From the NCBI GenBank assembly GCA_018266055.1, contig JAFDYT010000001.1:1-64000 (forward strand): 64,000 bases of DNA, given 5' to 3'. This DNA comes from Bacteroidota bacterium. GTDB taxonomy: Bacteria > Bacteroidota > Bacteroidia > Cytophagales > Cyclobacteriaceae. Below the pieces are notes generated by a model. That model did not search any database. It saw nothing but the letters and a program-made list of their open reading frames with translations, and was not told where the DNA came from. Shown piece after piece: positions 42,758 to 52,392 of the stretch; position 1 is the stretch's first letter; each line of letters starts with the position of its first letter. A program made the translations under genes and the position numbers.

Positions 42758-44216
42758 GAAACTATTTTTTTTCCTTGGCTTGTCGATCGTAGCCTTGAGT
42801 TCGTTCGCGCAAAATGTGTTCACGTTGGAAGATGTGATCCATCGTGCGCAAAGCCAGTCACCGGCATTCCGTCAGGTGGAAACAAAACGAGAGACCAAAT
42901 ACTGGAGTTACCGACTGTACCGATCAAATTATAATCCACAGATTCGTCTTAATAATTTTACCGCGGGTTCTCTTTACACCAACAGCATCTCGCCCATTCG
43001 TCAGCCTGACGGTACGCTGAGTTACATTCCCATCAACCAGTTTAACCCAGGCGCCAACTTCGCGCTACAGCAACCAATCCAATGGACGAACGGACAGATT
43101 TCGGTGAACTCGTTTTACAATTATTTCAACAACATCAGTAACAGCTCTACGCAATGGAGCGGTACGCCAGTAAACATTCAGCTGAATCAACCGCTTTTTT
43201 CTTTTAATCAATACAAATGGGATCGCCGGATAGAACCGATCAAATTCGAAGAATCGAAACGCGAGTATGCCGAAAGCATGGAGCAGATTGCGCGCGATGC
43301 GGCTACCTATTTTTTTAATGTGTTGCAAGCGCAGGTTAATCTTCAGATTGCCAAATTCAATCTTGCCAACAATGACACGATTTATAAAATCGAAAAAGGG
43401 AGGTACAATATCGGAAGCACTTCGGAGGATAAACTCTTGCAGGTAGAACTTCAGTTGTTGCGTTCGCGGCAGGATGTAGCGCAGGCCAACCTTGATCTGC
43501 AAACCTCAAGTCTCCAGTTGAGAACATTTATTGGCTTACGCAACGGCGAATCCTTTCAGTTGATCATGCCTGAAAATATTCCATTGTTTGAAGTAAACGA
43601 AGATGAAGCGCTTGACCATGCCAAGAAAACGCGTTCCGCATACATCGCATTCGAGCGACGACGAACTGAAGCGGAGCGAGACGTGGCCATCGCGCGCGGC
43701 TCGTTGTATCAGGTGGGCATTACGGCTTCTTACGGATTGAACAACGTGGGTGCGCAGCTGGGCGACATCTACCAAAACCCATCAAAACAGCAAGTGGCTA
43801 ATATTACGTTCAATGTGCCTGTGGTAGATTGGGGCCGGCGTAAAGCGACGATGAAGACGGCTTACGCCAACAAGAAATTGCAAGACTATGTGATCGCGCA
43901 GGATGAAGTAACCTTCGAGCAGGAGATCCTCACGCAGGTGCGCAAGTTTGAGATGCTGCGCCTTCAGATAGAGATTACTCAAAAATCAGATCAAGTGGCG
44001 CTTGAGCGTTATAAAGTTTCACAAAATAGATACCTCATCGGCAAGATCGATATCACCAACCTGAATATTGCACTTAATGAAAAGGACAACGCCAAGCGTA
44101 GCTACATCCAGGCGTTGAATACTTTCTGGACAGCCTACTATGATTTGCGCAGGTTCACGCTCTACGATTTTTCTGAGCGCAAATATCTCTACGACCCGTT
44201 TGCTGCAGAAAAATAG
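42750..44216 (+). CDS. TolC-family outer-membrane efflux protein
   Basis: From the ATG at 42750 (overlapping the permease stop) the protein has 488 residues with signal peptide MNKKLFFFLGLSIVALSSFAQ. The usual two tandem OEP repeats are visible, one with ARDAATYFFNVLQAQVNLQI and NDTIYKIEKGRYNIGSTSED, the second with VRKFEMLRLQIEITQKSDQV and LERYKVSQNRYLIGKIDITN. It provides the outer-membrane channel for the adaptor and permease upstream. A longer frame from 42693 lies inside the permease gene and is rejected. Confidence 0.92.
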   Translation: MNKKLFFFLGLSIVALSSFAQNVFTLEDVIHRAQSQSPAFRQVETKRETKYWSYRLYRSNYNPQIRLNNFTAGSLYTNSISPIRQPDGTLSYIPINQFNPGANFALQQPIQWTNGQISVNSFYNYFNNISNSSTQWSGTPVNIQLNQPLFSFNQYKWDRRIEPIKFEESKREYAESMEQIARDAATYFFNVLQAQVNLQIAKFNLANNDTIYKIEKGRYNIGSTSEDKLLQVELQLLRSRQDVAQANLDLQTSSLQLRTFIGLRNGESFQLIMPENIPLFEVNEDEALDHAKKTRSAYIAFERRRTEAERDVAIARGSLYQVGITASYGLNNVGAQLGDIYQNPSKQQVANITFNVPVVDWGRRKATMKTAYANKKLQDYVIAQDEVTFEQEILTQVRKFEMLRLQIEITQKSDQVALERYKVSQNRYLIGKIDITNLNIALNEKDNAKRSYIQALNTFWTAYYDLRRFTLYDFSERKYLYDPFAAEK

Positions 44217-44344
44217 AAGCTGATTCTTTTCGCTTCCGCTAAACAACGTTGTATTGGTGGTTTGCCATTTATTCTTTACGTTCATGGAAAATTTTGCCAA
44301 AAAGCGAATTTTTCCTTCGAGAATGTAATCCCTAAACCCAAACC

Positions 44345-45526
44345 ATGAAGCCAGTTGTTTTTAGCAAACTTTCGTTGATGATGTTGCTCCAGTATTTTAT
44401 CTGGGGCGCCTGGTATGTGACCATGGGCACATACATGTCAGTATTTCTTAAATCCAGCGGCGTGCAGATCGGTGCAGCGTATAGTGCGCTGGCTATTGCT
44501 ACCATGATTTCTCCTTTTTTTATTGGTATGGTAGCCGACCGCTACTTCGCGGCGCAACGGATCATGGGCGTGCTGCATATTCTGGGCGGTGCGTTGCTGT
44601 ATTTCGCCACGCAAATTACCGACAACACTTTCTTTTATTGGATAATCGTATTCTATTCGCTGCTCTATATGCCAACGATCGCGCTCAGCAACAGTGTTGC
44701 CTTTCAGCAGATGACCGATCCAGGTAAGCAATTCCCATGGATCAGAGTATTCGGCACGATCGGATGGATTATCTCAGGGCTGATGATCGGAGCATTGGCG
44801 ATTGAGAAAACGCCCTCTACCTTTTACATGGCTGCTATCGCTTCACTTGCATTAGGAGTGATTTCATTTACTTTACCCAACACGCCGCCTAAGGGAAAAT
44901 CAACTGACAGCGCGATCGGCGCGGAAGCTTTCGTTCTTTTCAAAGACAAATCGTACCTCATCTTTTTTGTAGCGGCTATTCTGGTGTGCATTCCTCTTTC
45001 GTTCTATTATGGCTTTGCTAATTTGTTTCTTAACGAAATTGGAATGGAGAACGCGGCCAGCAAAATGATCATGGGCCAGATATCTGAAGCAATATTCATC
45101 CTTGCCATCCCCTTCTTATTCAACAGCATAGGCGTGAAAAAAATATTGATGATCGGTATCCTCGCATGGATTCTACGCTACGTTTGTTTTGCTTTCGGCA
45201 ATGTAGACGCCAACCTGTGGATGCTGTATGCAGGGATTGTCCTTCACGGCGTTTGTTATGATTTCTTTTTCGTGACGGGCTACATGTACACGGAAAAGAA
45301 AGCGGGAGAGAAAATTAAAAACGCAGCGCAAGGGTTATTCACTTTTGCGACCTATGGATTGGGCATGTTTATCGGCACGTGGTTTTCAGGATTTACTACC
45401 GATCACTACACGCTGGACGGCAAACACCTCTGGGATAACATCTGGCTTGTGCCTGCCTACATCGCCATCGCGGTGTTGTTTTATTTCATCATCTTCTTCA
45501 AAGAAAAGACAGAGTTGAGCAAGTGA
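44345..45526 (+). CDS. MFS nucleoside permease (NupG/XapB-like)
   Basis: The 393-residue protein has about twelve hydrophobic segments. The N-terminus LMMLLQYFIWGAWYVTMGTY is characteristic of the nucleoside:proton symporter group, with SPFFIGMVADRYFAAQRIMG as the MFS loop and FPWIRVFGTIGWIISGLMIG. Uptake of nucleosides fits the deoxynucleoside kinase gene in the same window, though they are not adjacent. The end overlaps a GTG that could start the M20 gene, but the ATG 42 bp further is preferred for that gene. Confidence 0.9.
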   Translation: MKPVVFSKLSLMMLLQYFIWGAWYVTMGTYMSVFLKSSGVQIGAAYSALAIATMISPFFIGMVADRYFAAQRIMGVLHILGGALLYFATQITDNTFFYWIIVFYSLLYMPTIALSNSVAFQQMTDPGKQFPWIRVFGTIGWIISGLMIGALAIEKTPSTFYMAAIASLALGVISFTLPNTPPKGKSTDSAIGAEAFVLFKDKSYLIFFVAAILVCIPLSFYYGFANLFLNEIGMENAASKMIMGQISEAIFILAIPFLFNSIGVKKILMIGILAWILRYVCFAFGNVDANLWMLYAGIVLHGVCYDFFFVTGYMYTEKKAGEKIKNAAQGLFTFATYGLGMFIGTWFSGFTTDHYTLDGKHLWDNIWLVPAYIAIAVLFYFIIFFKEKTELSK

Positions 45527-45564
45527 GCAATTACCTTCAGAAAAAAGATATTTATAATTTAGTC

Positions 45565-46923
45565 ATGATCAAAGAATACATTCAATCCAACCAGCAGCGC
45601 TTTCTCGATGAGTTGTTCGATCTGCTGCGTATCCCATCGGTCAGCGCCGATAGCCGCCACAAAGCCGACGTTCGCAAAGCGGCCGAGTACATTGTTCAAA
45701 AATTAAAAGACGCGGGGGCGGAAGCCGTGCAGCTCTGTGAAACTAAGGGTCACCCCATTGTGTACGGCGAAAAAATAATTAACCCATCGCTGCCTACAGT
45801 GCTGGTGTATGGTCACTACGACGTGCAGCCACCTGATCCGCTTAACTTGTGGACGTCCCCTCCTTTTGAACCGGTGATCAAGGAAGGGAAAATTTTTGCG
45901 CGTGGCTCGTGCGATGATAAAGGCCAGGTGTACATGCACCTCAAAGCGTTTGAGGCGATGATGAAATTGAATCAGCTTTCGTGCAATGTAAAATTCATGA
46001 TCGAAGGTGAGGAAGAAGTCGGCTCTGACAACCTGGGCATCTTTGTAAAAGAAAACAAAGCAAAACTCAAGGCTGACGTAATTTTGATTTCTGATACATC
46101 GATGATTTCGCTTGAGCATCCTTCGATTACGGTTGGCTTGCGCGGATTGAGTTACATGGAAGTGGAGGTCACCGGCCCTAACCGCGATCTTCATTCAGGA
46201 GTATATGGTGGCGCCGTGGCCAACCCGATCAATGTGTTGAGTAAGATGATTGGTTCTCTACACGATGAGAATGGCCGCGTGACGATTCCAGGATTTTATG
46301 ATAAAGTGGCCGAGCTGTCGCCCGATGATCGTAAGAAATTAAATGAAGCGCCATTCGACTTGGCTGAGTATAAGAAAGATCTCGCTATCGATGACATACA
46401 AGGCGAGAAAGGATTTACCACGCTTGAGCGCACGGGCATTCGCCCTACGCTTGATGCGAACGGAATTTGGGGAGGATATACCGGCGAAGGAGCAAAGACG
46501 GTGTTGCCTTCAAAAGCTTCAGCAAAAATTTCCATGCGGCTCGTTCCCAATCAGGATAGTCAGGAGATCAGCGAGTTGTTTACTAAACATTTTTTATCAA
46601 TCGCGCCTAAGTCTGTAAAGGTGAAAGTTACGGTGCATCACGGAGGCCAGCCCGCTGTGACGCCAACGGATTCAAAAGCCTTTAAGGCTGCCAGCGATGC
46701 GTTTGTCGAAGTCTGGGGAAAAGCTCCCATCCCCACGCGCGATGGAGGAAGTATTCCGATTGTATCGCTGTTCAAAAAAGAACTTGGCCTTGACACGGTG
46801 CTCATGGGCTTCGGCCTTGACAGCGATGCCATTCACTCACCCAACGAACATTACGGGGTGAAGAATTTTCTAATCGGCATCGAAACGATTTTCACGTTCT
46901 ATAAACATTTCAGCAAAAAATAA
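45565..46923 (+). CDS. M20-family dipeptidase
   Basis: From the ATG at 45565 the protein has 452 residues, starting MIKEYIQSNQQRFLDELFDL. The metal-site motifs are His84-x-Asp86 in YGHYDVQPPDPLNLW, RGSCDDKGQV, EGEEEVGSDN and the dimer-site DLHSGVYGG, ending with DAIHSPNEHYG. The group includes carnosinase-like dipeptidases and related amidases. A GTG at 45523 overlapping the MFS stop is an alternative start. The DUF885 gene follows after 5 bp, suggesting a peptide-use operon. Confidence 0.92.
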   Translation: MIKEYIQSNQQRFLDELFDLLRIPSVSADSRHKADVRKAAEYIVQKLKDAGAEAVQLCETKGHPIVYGEKIINPSLPTVLVYGHYDVQPPDPLNLWTSPPFEPVIKEGKIFARGSCDDKGQVYMHLKAFEAMMKLNQLSCNVKFMIEGEEEVGSDNLGIFVKENKAKLKADVILISDTSMISLEHPSITVGLRGLSYMEVEVTGPNRDLHSGVYGGAVANPINVLSKMIGSLHDENGRVTIPGFYDKVAELSPDDRKKLNEAPFDLAEYKKDLAIDDIQGEKGFTTLERTGIRPTLDANGIWGGYTGEGAKTVLPSKASAKISMRLVPNQDSQEISELFTKHFLSIAPKSVKVKVTVHHGGQPAVTPTDSKAFKAASDAFVEVWGKAPIPTRDGGSIPIVSLFKKELGLDTVLMGFGLDSDAIHSPNEHYGVKNFLIGIETIFTFYKHFSKK

Positions 46924-46928
46924 TTTTC

Positions 46929-48629
46929 ATGAAAAAGACTTGTATTTTCTTTCTGTGGTTGGCGGCAGGTGTAGTACAGGCGCAAGAAAAGAATTCGGGG
47001 TTAAGCGAAATGCGCGACCCGATCATGCAATACCAGGCTGATGTGGCAAGTCTTGAACGCACGTATTCGGTGCGAGAGTCAGACGAATTCTACGCTCGCT
47101 TCGCGAGATTTTATTCTGAGTGGCTTACGAAAATGAAGGCTCTACCTTTCGATAAATTCAGCCAGGATGGCAAAGTCGATTACGTTTTATTGAGGAATGA
47201 AATAGAGAAAGATGCATATTTTCTTCAGCAGAAAAAGGCGGACTACGATCAGATTAAAAACACCATTCCATTTGCTGACAAAATAATGTCATTAGTGCAA
47301 CAGCGCCGTGTGGGCAAACACTTAGATGGAGAGCAAACAGCCAAAGCCCTGAATGATTTGAAAAAAAACGTGCAGTCTGTTCAGAAAGAATTGGAGAAAC
47401 TTCCGAAACCGTCTGAGCGACTTTCAAAGAAAGCCTTTTCTGCGACGCATGAATATCGCAAAGCCATCAATGAATTTTATTCCTTCTATCACGAATACGA
47501 TCCTCTGTTTGGTTGGTGGACACAAGCGCCGCACACTGAGTTGGATTCCGCGTTCAGCAGTTACGAACGGTTTTTGAAAACGTGGAAGGCATCCGATGCT
47601 TCGAAAGACGATGGCAGTGGAATTATTGGCAATCCGATTGGTCGGGAGCAAATCATCAAAAGTCTGGAGATGGAATTTATTTCTTATACACCGGAAGAAT
47701 TGATTGCCATTGCCAACAAAGAATTCGCGTGGTGTGAAAAAGAAATGCTGAAGGCTTCGCAAGAGATGGGCTTTGGCGATAAGTGGAAAGACGCCTTGGA
47801 AAAAGTGAAGAACGATCATGTAGAACCTGGGCAACAACCCGAGTTTGTTGCGTTTCTTGCCAACGAGGCCATCAATTACTTACAGAAAAATGACCTCGTC
47901 ACTGTACCAGACCTGGCAAAAGAAGATTGGGGCATGCGCATGCTGAGCGCACAAGACCAGCGGTTCAGTCCATTTTTTCTGGGCGGTGAAAATATTCTTA
48001 TCGCCTACCCAACGCCTGCGATGCCGCATGAGGATAAGCTCATGAGTATGCGCGGCAACAACAAGCACTTTGCGCGCGCAACCGTTTTTCACGAATTAAT
48101 TCCTGGTCATCATCTGCAAGGCTTCATGGTGGATCGCTACAATCCGCATCGTCAACTTTTTTATACTCCGTTTTGGATTGAGGGATGGGCACTGTATTGG
48201 GAGATGATTCTGTGGGAAAAGAATTTTCAAAAGTCTCCGGAAAACAGGGTCGGCATGTTGTTTTGGCGCATGCATCGCTGTGCGCGAATAATCTTTTCGC
48301 TGAATTATCACTTAGGCAATTGGACGCCTCAACAGTGTATCGATTTTCTGGTGGACAAAGTGGGGCATGAGCGCGCCAACGCGACAGCTGAAGTGCGACG
48401 TTCTTTTACCGGAGGATATGGACCGTTGTATCAACTGGCGTACATGATTGGAGCCAAAGAATTTTATGCGTTGCGTGGAGAACTGGTGAACTCAGGCAAG
48501 ATGAAGGAAAAAGAATTTCATGATAACATTTTGCAAAGCGGCCCTATATCCGTTGAACTTTTGAGAGCCTTACTGACCCAACAGCCACTTGCCCGAGACT
48601 TTAAAACGAAGTGGAAATTCGGATACTAA
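46929..48629 (+). CDS. Secreted DUF885-family metallopeptidase-like protein
   Basis: The 566-residue protein has a signal peptide (MKKTCIFFLWLAAGVVQAQ). The DUF885 zinc-site pattern H-E-x4-H-H is seen at 388-395 (FHELIPGHHLQG), with the later Glu in PFWIEGWALYWE. These proteins look like thermolysin-like peptidases; few have tested substrates. It follows the M20 dipeptidase gene after 5 bp, so both probably act on peptides in different compartments. Confidence 0.88.
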   Translation: MKKTCIFFLWLAAGVVQAQEKNSGLSEMRDPIMQYQADVASLERTYSVRESDEFYARFARFYSEWLTKMKALPFDKFSQDGKVDYVLLRNEIEKDAYFLQQKKADYDQIKNTIPFADKIMSLVQQRRVGKHLDGEQTAKALNDLKKNVQSVQKELEKLPKPSERLSKKAFSATHEYRKAINEFYSFYHEYDPLFGWWTQAPHTELDSAFSSYERFLKTWKASDASKDDGSGIIGNPIGREQIIKSLEMEFISYTPEELIAIANKEFAWCEKEMLKASQEMGFGDKWKDALEKVKNDHVEPGQQPEFVAFLANEAINYLQKNDLVTVPDLAKEDWGMRMLSAQDQRFSPFFLGGENILIAYPTPAMPHEDKLMSMRGNNKHFARATVFHELIPGHHLQGFMVDRYNPHRQLFYTPFWIEGWALYWEMILWEKNFQKSPENRVGMLFWRMHRCARIIFSLNYHLGNWTPQQCIDFLVDKVGHERANATAEVRRSFTGGYGPLYQLAYMIGAKEFYALRGELVNSGKMKEKEFHDNILQSGPISVELLRALLTQQPLARDFKTKWKFGY

Positions 48630-48698
48630 AAAAATAAATTTCCGGCGCTGTATCTTTTCACCAATTCTTCATTATGACTGAAAACAAACTCAGTCGAA

Positions 48699-49853
48699 AT
48701 GAAAAATTATCAATTAGGAACCCTCTTTTTTGCAGGCGTTCTTTCCTTAGCACAATCGTGCACAAAAGAAACAGTCAATCCTTCAACGAAGACTTTGGGG
48801 TCTGGGAGTATTCAGACGATCGCTGGCCTTGGCCCAAACAAAGGTGGATATTCAGGCGATGGAGGTTTGGCTAATTTAGCTGCAATTTCCTGGGTAACAG
48901 GGATTGCTACCGACGCATTTAACAATGTGTACTTTACCGACGGTGCAAGCAACACGGTTCGGAAAATCAATGCATCGACGAAAATAATTTCTACTGTAGC
49001 TGGCGCTCCATATCCTTCCAATCAAAATCCGTATCAAGGAGACGGTGGCCTGGCCACGGCCGCACGTTTGAATATTCCACTGGCGGTAGCTGTGGATGGC
49101 AACGGGAATCTCGCCATAGCTGACGCGGGCAACAACGTTGTTCGCTTTGTGAATGCAGCCGACGGTAAGATCTCCACAGCAGCAGGAATAAATTTTAGTT
49201 TGGTTACATACTCAGGCGATGGTGGGCCAGCCACACAGGCTTCCCTGTGGAATCCATACAGCGTGGCAATGGATGCGGCGGGCAACCTGTACATCGCCGA
49301 TAGTGAAAACAACGCCATTCGTAAAGTAACAAAGGCAACAGGAATAATTTCTACCATAGCAGGTCTTGGCCCTGATCAGCCAGGTTATTCAGGTGATGGG
49401 GGCTCAGCCACCTCAGCGAAATTAAATTCACCTAATGGTATTGCCGTAGATGCCAATGGCAACATCTATTTTTCTGACAATGGAAACCATCTCCTCCGTA
49501 AGATCTCTAACGGAATAATCACTACCATCGCGGGCACAGGCGCTACTGGCTACGAAGGCGATGGAGGCAAAGCGGTTCAGGCGAAGCTTAGCAGCTCTAT
49601 TGTGGGTGTGACAACAGATTTGTCGGGGAATGTTTACTTCGCCGACTCAGGCAACAATGTCATTCGAAAAATTGATGTCTCAACAGGAATCATCACCACC
49701 GTGGCAGGAAGTGGAAAGGCAGGATATTCAGGCGATGGTGGTAACGCATTGATTGCATCGTTGTCTGCTCCGCTGGGCGTAGCCGTGGATAGCAAAGGCA
49801 ATATCTATATAGCAGATTCGCAAAATAGTGCAATCCGTATGGTGACACCTTAG
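48699..49853 (+). CDS. NHL-repeat beta-propeller lipoprotein
   Basis: The 384-residue protein has a lipoprotein signal ending LAQSC. Six blades of about 60 residues follow, each with a Gly-rich GYSGDGG-type turn and a strand such as GIAVDANGNIYFSDNGNHLL, YIADSENNAIRKV and ADSGNNVIRKI. The repeats are near 48846, 49032, 49210, 49388, 49552 and 49728 in the DNA. Six NHL blades make one closed propeller. Such proteins bind sugars, peptides or peptidyl substrates; here the ligand is unknown. It converges with the UDP-glucuronate decarboxylase gene. Confidence 0.88.
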   Translation: MKNYQLGTLFFAGVLSLAQSCTKETVNPSTKTLGSGSIQTIAGLGPNKGGYSGDGGLANLAAISWVTGIATDAFNNVYFTDGASNTVRKINASTKIISTVAGAPYPSNQNPYQGDGGLATAARLNIPLAVAVDGNGNLAIADAGNNVVRFVNAADGKISTAAGINFSLVTYSGDGGPATQASLWNPYSVAMDAAGNLYIADSENNAIRKVTKATGIISTIAGLGPDQPGYSGDGGSATSAKLNSPNGIAVDANGNIYFSDNGNHLLRKISNGIITTIAGTGATGYEGDGGKAVQAKLSSSIVGVTTDLSGNVYFADSGNNVIRKIDVSTGIITTVAGSGKAGYSGDGGNALIASLSAPLGVAVDSKGNIYIADSQNSAIRMVTP

Positions 49854-49928
49854 AGACCTCATTTGGAAACAAAAGCAAACCCCTTGAAGAGGCTGCATTC
49901 TGAGTAATGAATTACCTGCGGATAGAAT

Positions 49929-50915
49929 TTATCGGATATACCCTTCGAAATTCTTGTGGTCGCGGTGATACAACACATCTTTCGGCAACGACTTGAAATA
50001 TTCGTAGGTGATTTTCAATCCTTCAGCACGCGACACTTTTGGCTCCCAGTTTAAAATCTGGCGAGCCTTGGTGATATCGGGCTGACGCTGCTTCGGATCG
50101 TCTTTGGGCAGGGGTTGATAGATAATCTTTTGTGTCGTGCTGGTAAGTTTGATAATCTCTTCGGCAAATTCTTTGATCGTAATTTCGCTAGGATTGCCAA
50201 TGTTCATGGGCAGCACATAGCTGCTCATAAGTAAGCGATAAATTCCTTCCACCAGGTCATCCACAAAACAGAACGAGCGGGTTTGCGAGCCATCGCCAAA
50301 GATGGTAAGGTCTTCTCCACGCAATGCCTGACCGATAAAAGCGGGTAACACACGTCCGTCGTTGAGGCGCATCCGCGGCCCGTAGGTATTGAAGATCCGG
50401 ATGATGCGTGTATCCACTTTGTGATAGGTGTGATAGGCCATAGTCATCGCTTCCTGGAAGCGCTTCGCTTCGTCGTACACGCCGCGCGGGCCCACCGGAT
50501 TTACGTTACCGTAATATTCTTCGGGTTGGGGATGAACGTTGGGATCGCCATACACCTCAGATGTGGAGGCGATCATGATGCGCGCCTTCTTCACACGCGC
50601 AAGCCCTAACAAATTGTGTATACCTAGCGAGCCAACCTTTAGCGTCTGGATAGGAATTTTCAAATAATCAATCGGGCTGGCAGGTGAAGCAAAGTGAAGA
50701 ATGTATTGCAAGTCGCCTGGAACGTGTACAAATTTTGAAACATCGTGATTGTAGAATTCAAACTCTTTCAGCTTGAATAGATGCTCAATATTCCGAAGAT
50801 CACCCGTGATAAGATTGTCCATGGCGACAACCTCAAACCCTTCTTTGATAAAGCGATCGCAAAGATGTGACCCAAGAAAACCTGCCGCGCCGGTGATTAA
50901 TATTCGTTGTTTCAT
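49929..50915 (-). CDS. UDP-glucuronate decarboxylase (UDP-xylose synthase-like SDR)
   Basis: From the ATG at 50915 the protein has 328 residues, starting [20 protein letters not shown] with the nucleotide motif GAAGFLG at 9-15 and the catalytic Tyr147 and Lys151 ([12 protein letters not shown]). [20 protein letters not shown] and [15 protein letters not shown] are characteristic of UXS. It converts UDP-glucuronate to UDP-xylose. The neighbour upstream is ugd, which makes UDP-glucuronate, so the pair gives UDP-xylose from UDP-glucose. A longer frame from a TTG at 50978 overlaps ugd and is rejected. Direction of use in polysaccharide synthesis is inferred. Confidence 0.93.
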   Translation of the reverse strand: MKQRILITGAAGFLGSHLCDRFIKEGFEVVAMDNLITGDLRNIEHLFKLKEFEFYNHDVSKFVHVPGDLQYILHFASPASPIDYLKIPIQTLKVGSLGIHNLLGLARVKKARIMIASTSEVYGDPNVHPQPEEYYGNVNPVGPRGVYDEAKRFQEAMTMAYHTYHKVDTRIIRIFNTYGPRMRLNDGRVLPAFIGQALRGEDLTIFGDGSQTRSFCFVDDLVEGIYRLLMSSYVLPMNIGNPSEITIKEFAEEIIKLTSTTQKIIYQPLPKDDPKQRQPDITKARQILNWEPKVSRAEGLKITYEYFKSLPKDVLYHRDHKNFEGYIR

Positions 50916-50955
50916 TCGGGTTATTTTTTTGAAAAGATGAGCTTTACGAATTGTT

Positions 50956-52266
50956 TTAAATAATAGCTTGACGACCAATGCTGAAATAAGTGTACCCCAA
51001 TTCTTTCATTTGCTGGAGGTCATAAAGATTTCGTCCATCAAAAATCACTTTGCCCTTTAGGCATGAAGCTAATTTATCAAAGTCAGGTGTGCGGAATTCG
51101 GGCCACTCGGTAGCGATGAAGATGGCGTCGGCATTGGTTGCCGCTTCGTAAGGATTTTCGCAGTACGTGATGCGTTCACCAAGAATTCGTTTCACATTAT
51201 TCATGGCTTCCGGATCATGTGTTTTGACTACCGCTCCGGCGTCTAACAGCTCATGGATATTTTCTAAAGCTGGCGCTTCACGAATATCGTCAGTATGCGG
51301 CTTGAACGATAACCCCCAAACAGCAATGGTTTTTCCTTTCAGGTTGTTGTTGAAAAATTCTTTTACACGGGCCATCAGTTTAGTCTTCTGCGATTCATTC
51401 ACTTCCATTACCGCATCAAGGATTTTGAAATCGTATTTTACTTCGTCCGACGATTTTACCAATGCCTGCACGTCTTTTGGAAAGCAGCTTCCTCCATAAC
51501 CAATTCCTGGGAATAGAAAGCGCTTGCCGATGCGACTGTCGGTACCAATTCCCTTGCGCACCGAGTCCACATCGGCACCCAGCAATTCGCATAGGTTGGC
51601 AATCTCATTCATGAAAGTGATTTTGGTGGCCAGAAATGAATTGGCGGCGTACTTGGTCAGTTCCGCGGAGCGCTCGTCCATAAACACAAGAGGATTGCCT
51701 TGACGCACAAATGGAGCGTAGAGTGTTTCCATTATTTTTCTGGCTTTTGCCGAATTCGTGCCAATCACCACGCGCTCAGGCTTCATGAAATCTTCTACGG
51801 CCACGCCTTCTCTCAAAAACTCGGGGTTGGAAACGACGTCAAATTCAACCTTGGCATTAGGCGCGATGCGGCTCCTTACTTTTTCGGAAGTGCCTACAGG
51901 CACTGTACTTTTATCGACAATGACAGTGTAATCTTTCAAAATAGGACCCAGGGCTTCGGCCACGCCAAGAACATATTTCAGGTCGGCTGAGCCATCTTCA
52001 CCGGGAGGTGTAGGCAAAGCGAGGAAAATGATTTTTGCTCCTTCAATCCCTTGCTCAAGATTGGTAGTGAATTGCAATCTCCCCTGATGAATGTTGCGCT
52101 GAAATAGCGTTTCAAGTCCAGGCTCGTAAATGGTGATTTCACCGCGGCTGAGCTTAGCTACTTTTTCCTTATCAATGTCAACACACGTTACATTGTTTCC
52201 TGTTTCGGCGAAGCAAGTTCCCGTAACCAAACCTACATACCCAGTTCCAACAACAGCTATTTTCAT
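50956..52266 (-). CDS. ugd: UDP-glucose 6-dehydrogenase
   Basis: Ugd oxidises UDP-glucose twice to UDP-glucuronate with NAD+. The 436 residues begin with [20 protein letters not shown] (Rossmann) and contain the catalytic Cys261 in [16 protein letters not shown] and the C-terminal [20 protein letters not shown]. It precedes the UDP-glucuronate decarboxylase gene by 40 bp. A TATTTTTG box lies 21 bp before its ATG. Confidence 0.96.
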   Translation of the reverse strand: MKIAVVGTGYVGLVTGTCFAETGNNVTCVDIDKEKVAKLSRGEITIYEPGLETLFQRNIHQGRLQFTTNLEQGIEGAKIIFLALPTPPGEDGSADLKYVLGVAEALGPILKDYTVIVDKSTVPVGTSEKVRSRIAPNAKVEFDVVSNPEFLREGVAVEDFMKPERVVIGTNSAKARKIMETLYAPFVRQGNPLVFMDERSAELTKYAANSFLATKITFMNEIANLCELLGADVDSVRKGIGTDSRIGKRFLFPGIGYGGSCFPKDVQALVKSSDEVKYDFKILDAVMEVNESQKTKLMARVKEFFNNNLKGKTIAVWGLSFKPHTDDIREAPALENIHELLDAGAVVKTHDPEAMNNVKRILGERITYCENPYEAATNADAIFIATEWPEFRTPDFDKLASCLKGKVIFDGRNLYDLQQMKELGYTYFSIGRQAII

Positions 52267-52287
52267 ATTCTTTTATCACTTAGGCGG

Positions 52288-52295
52288 CAAAAATA
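52288..52295 (-). promoter_or_regulatory. -7 box (TATTTTTG) upstream of ugd
   Basis: TATTTTTG followed by CCGCC matches the -7 consensus and the extended TTTGCCGC seen before mutS and metK. It ends 21 bp before the ATG. The -33 region has only CTGA, no clear TTG. Confidence 0.45.
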
Positions 52296-52334
52296 CCCAT
52301 TTGTAAAATAAAAATCAGTACGAACTAACACTCG

Positions 52335-52366
52335 TTTGGTTGTAAAGATATTTGTCGATACTTTTA
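52335..52366 (+). promoter_or_regulatory. Promoter-like TTTG-N20-TACTTTTA for acyl-CoA dehydrogenase
   Basis: TTTG at 52335-52338 and TACTTTTA at 52359-52366 are 20 bp apart; the -7 box ends in A instead of G. It would give a leader of about 20 nt. Confidence 0.45.
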
Positions 52367-52392
52367 CGATTCACCAAACAGAAATCAGGATC

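Noticed and set aside
44217-44344. A tRNA or small RNA between the TolC and MFS genes
   Set aside because: No cloverleaf, no conserved T-loop sequence and no terminator were found in the 128 bp.
48846-49850. DNA repeats as a CRISPR-like or tandem array
   Set aside because: The repeats are in frame and encode NHL propeller blades with divergent sequence.
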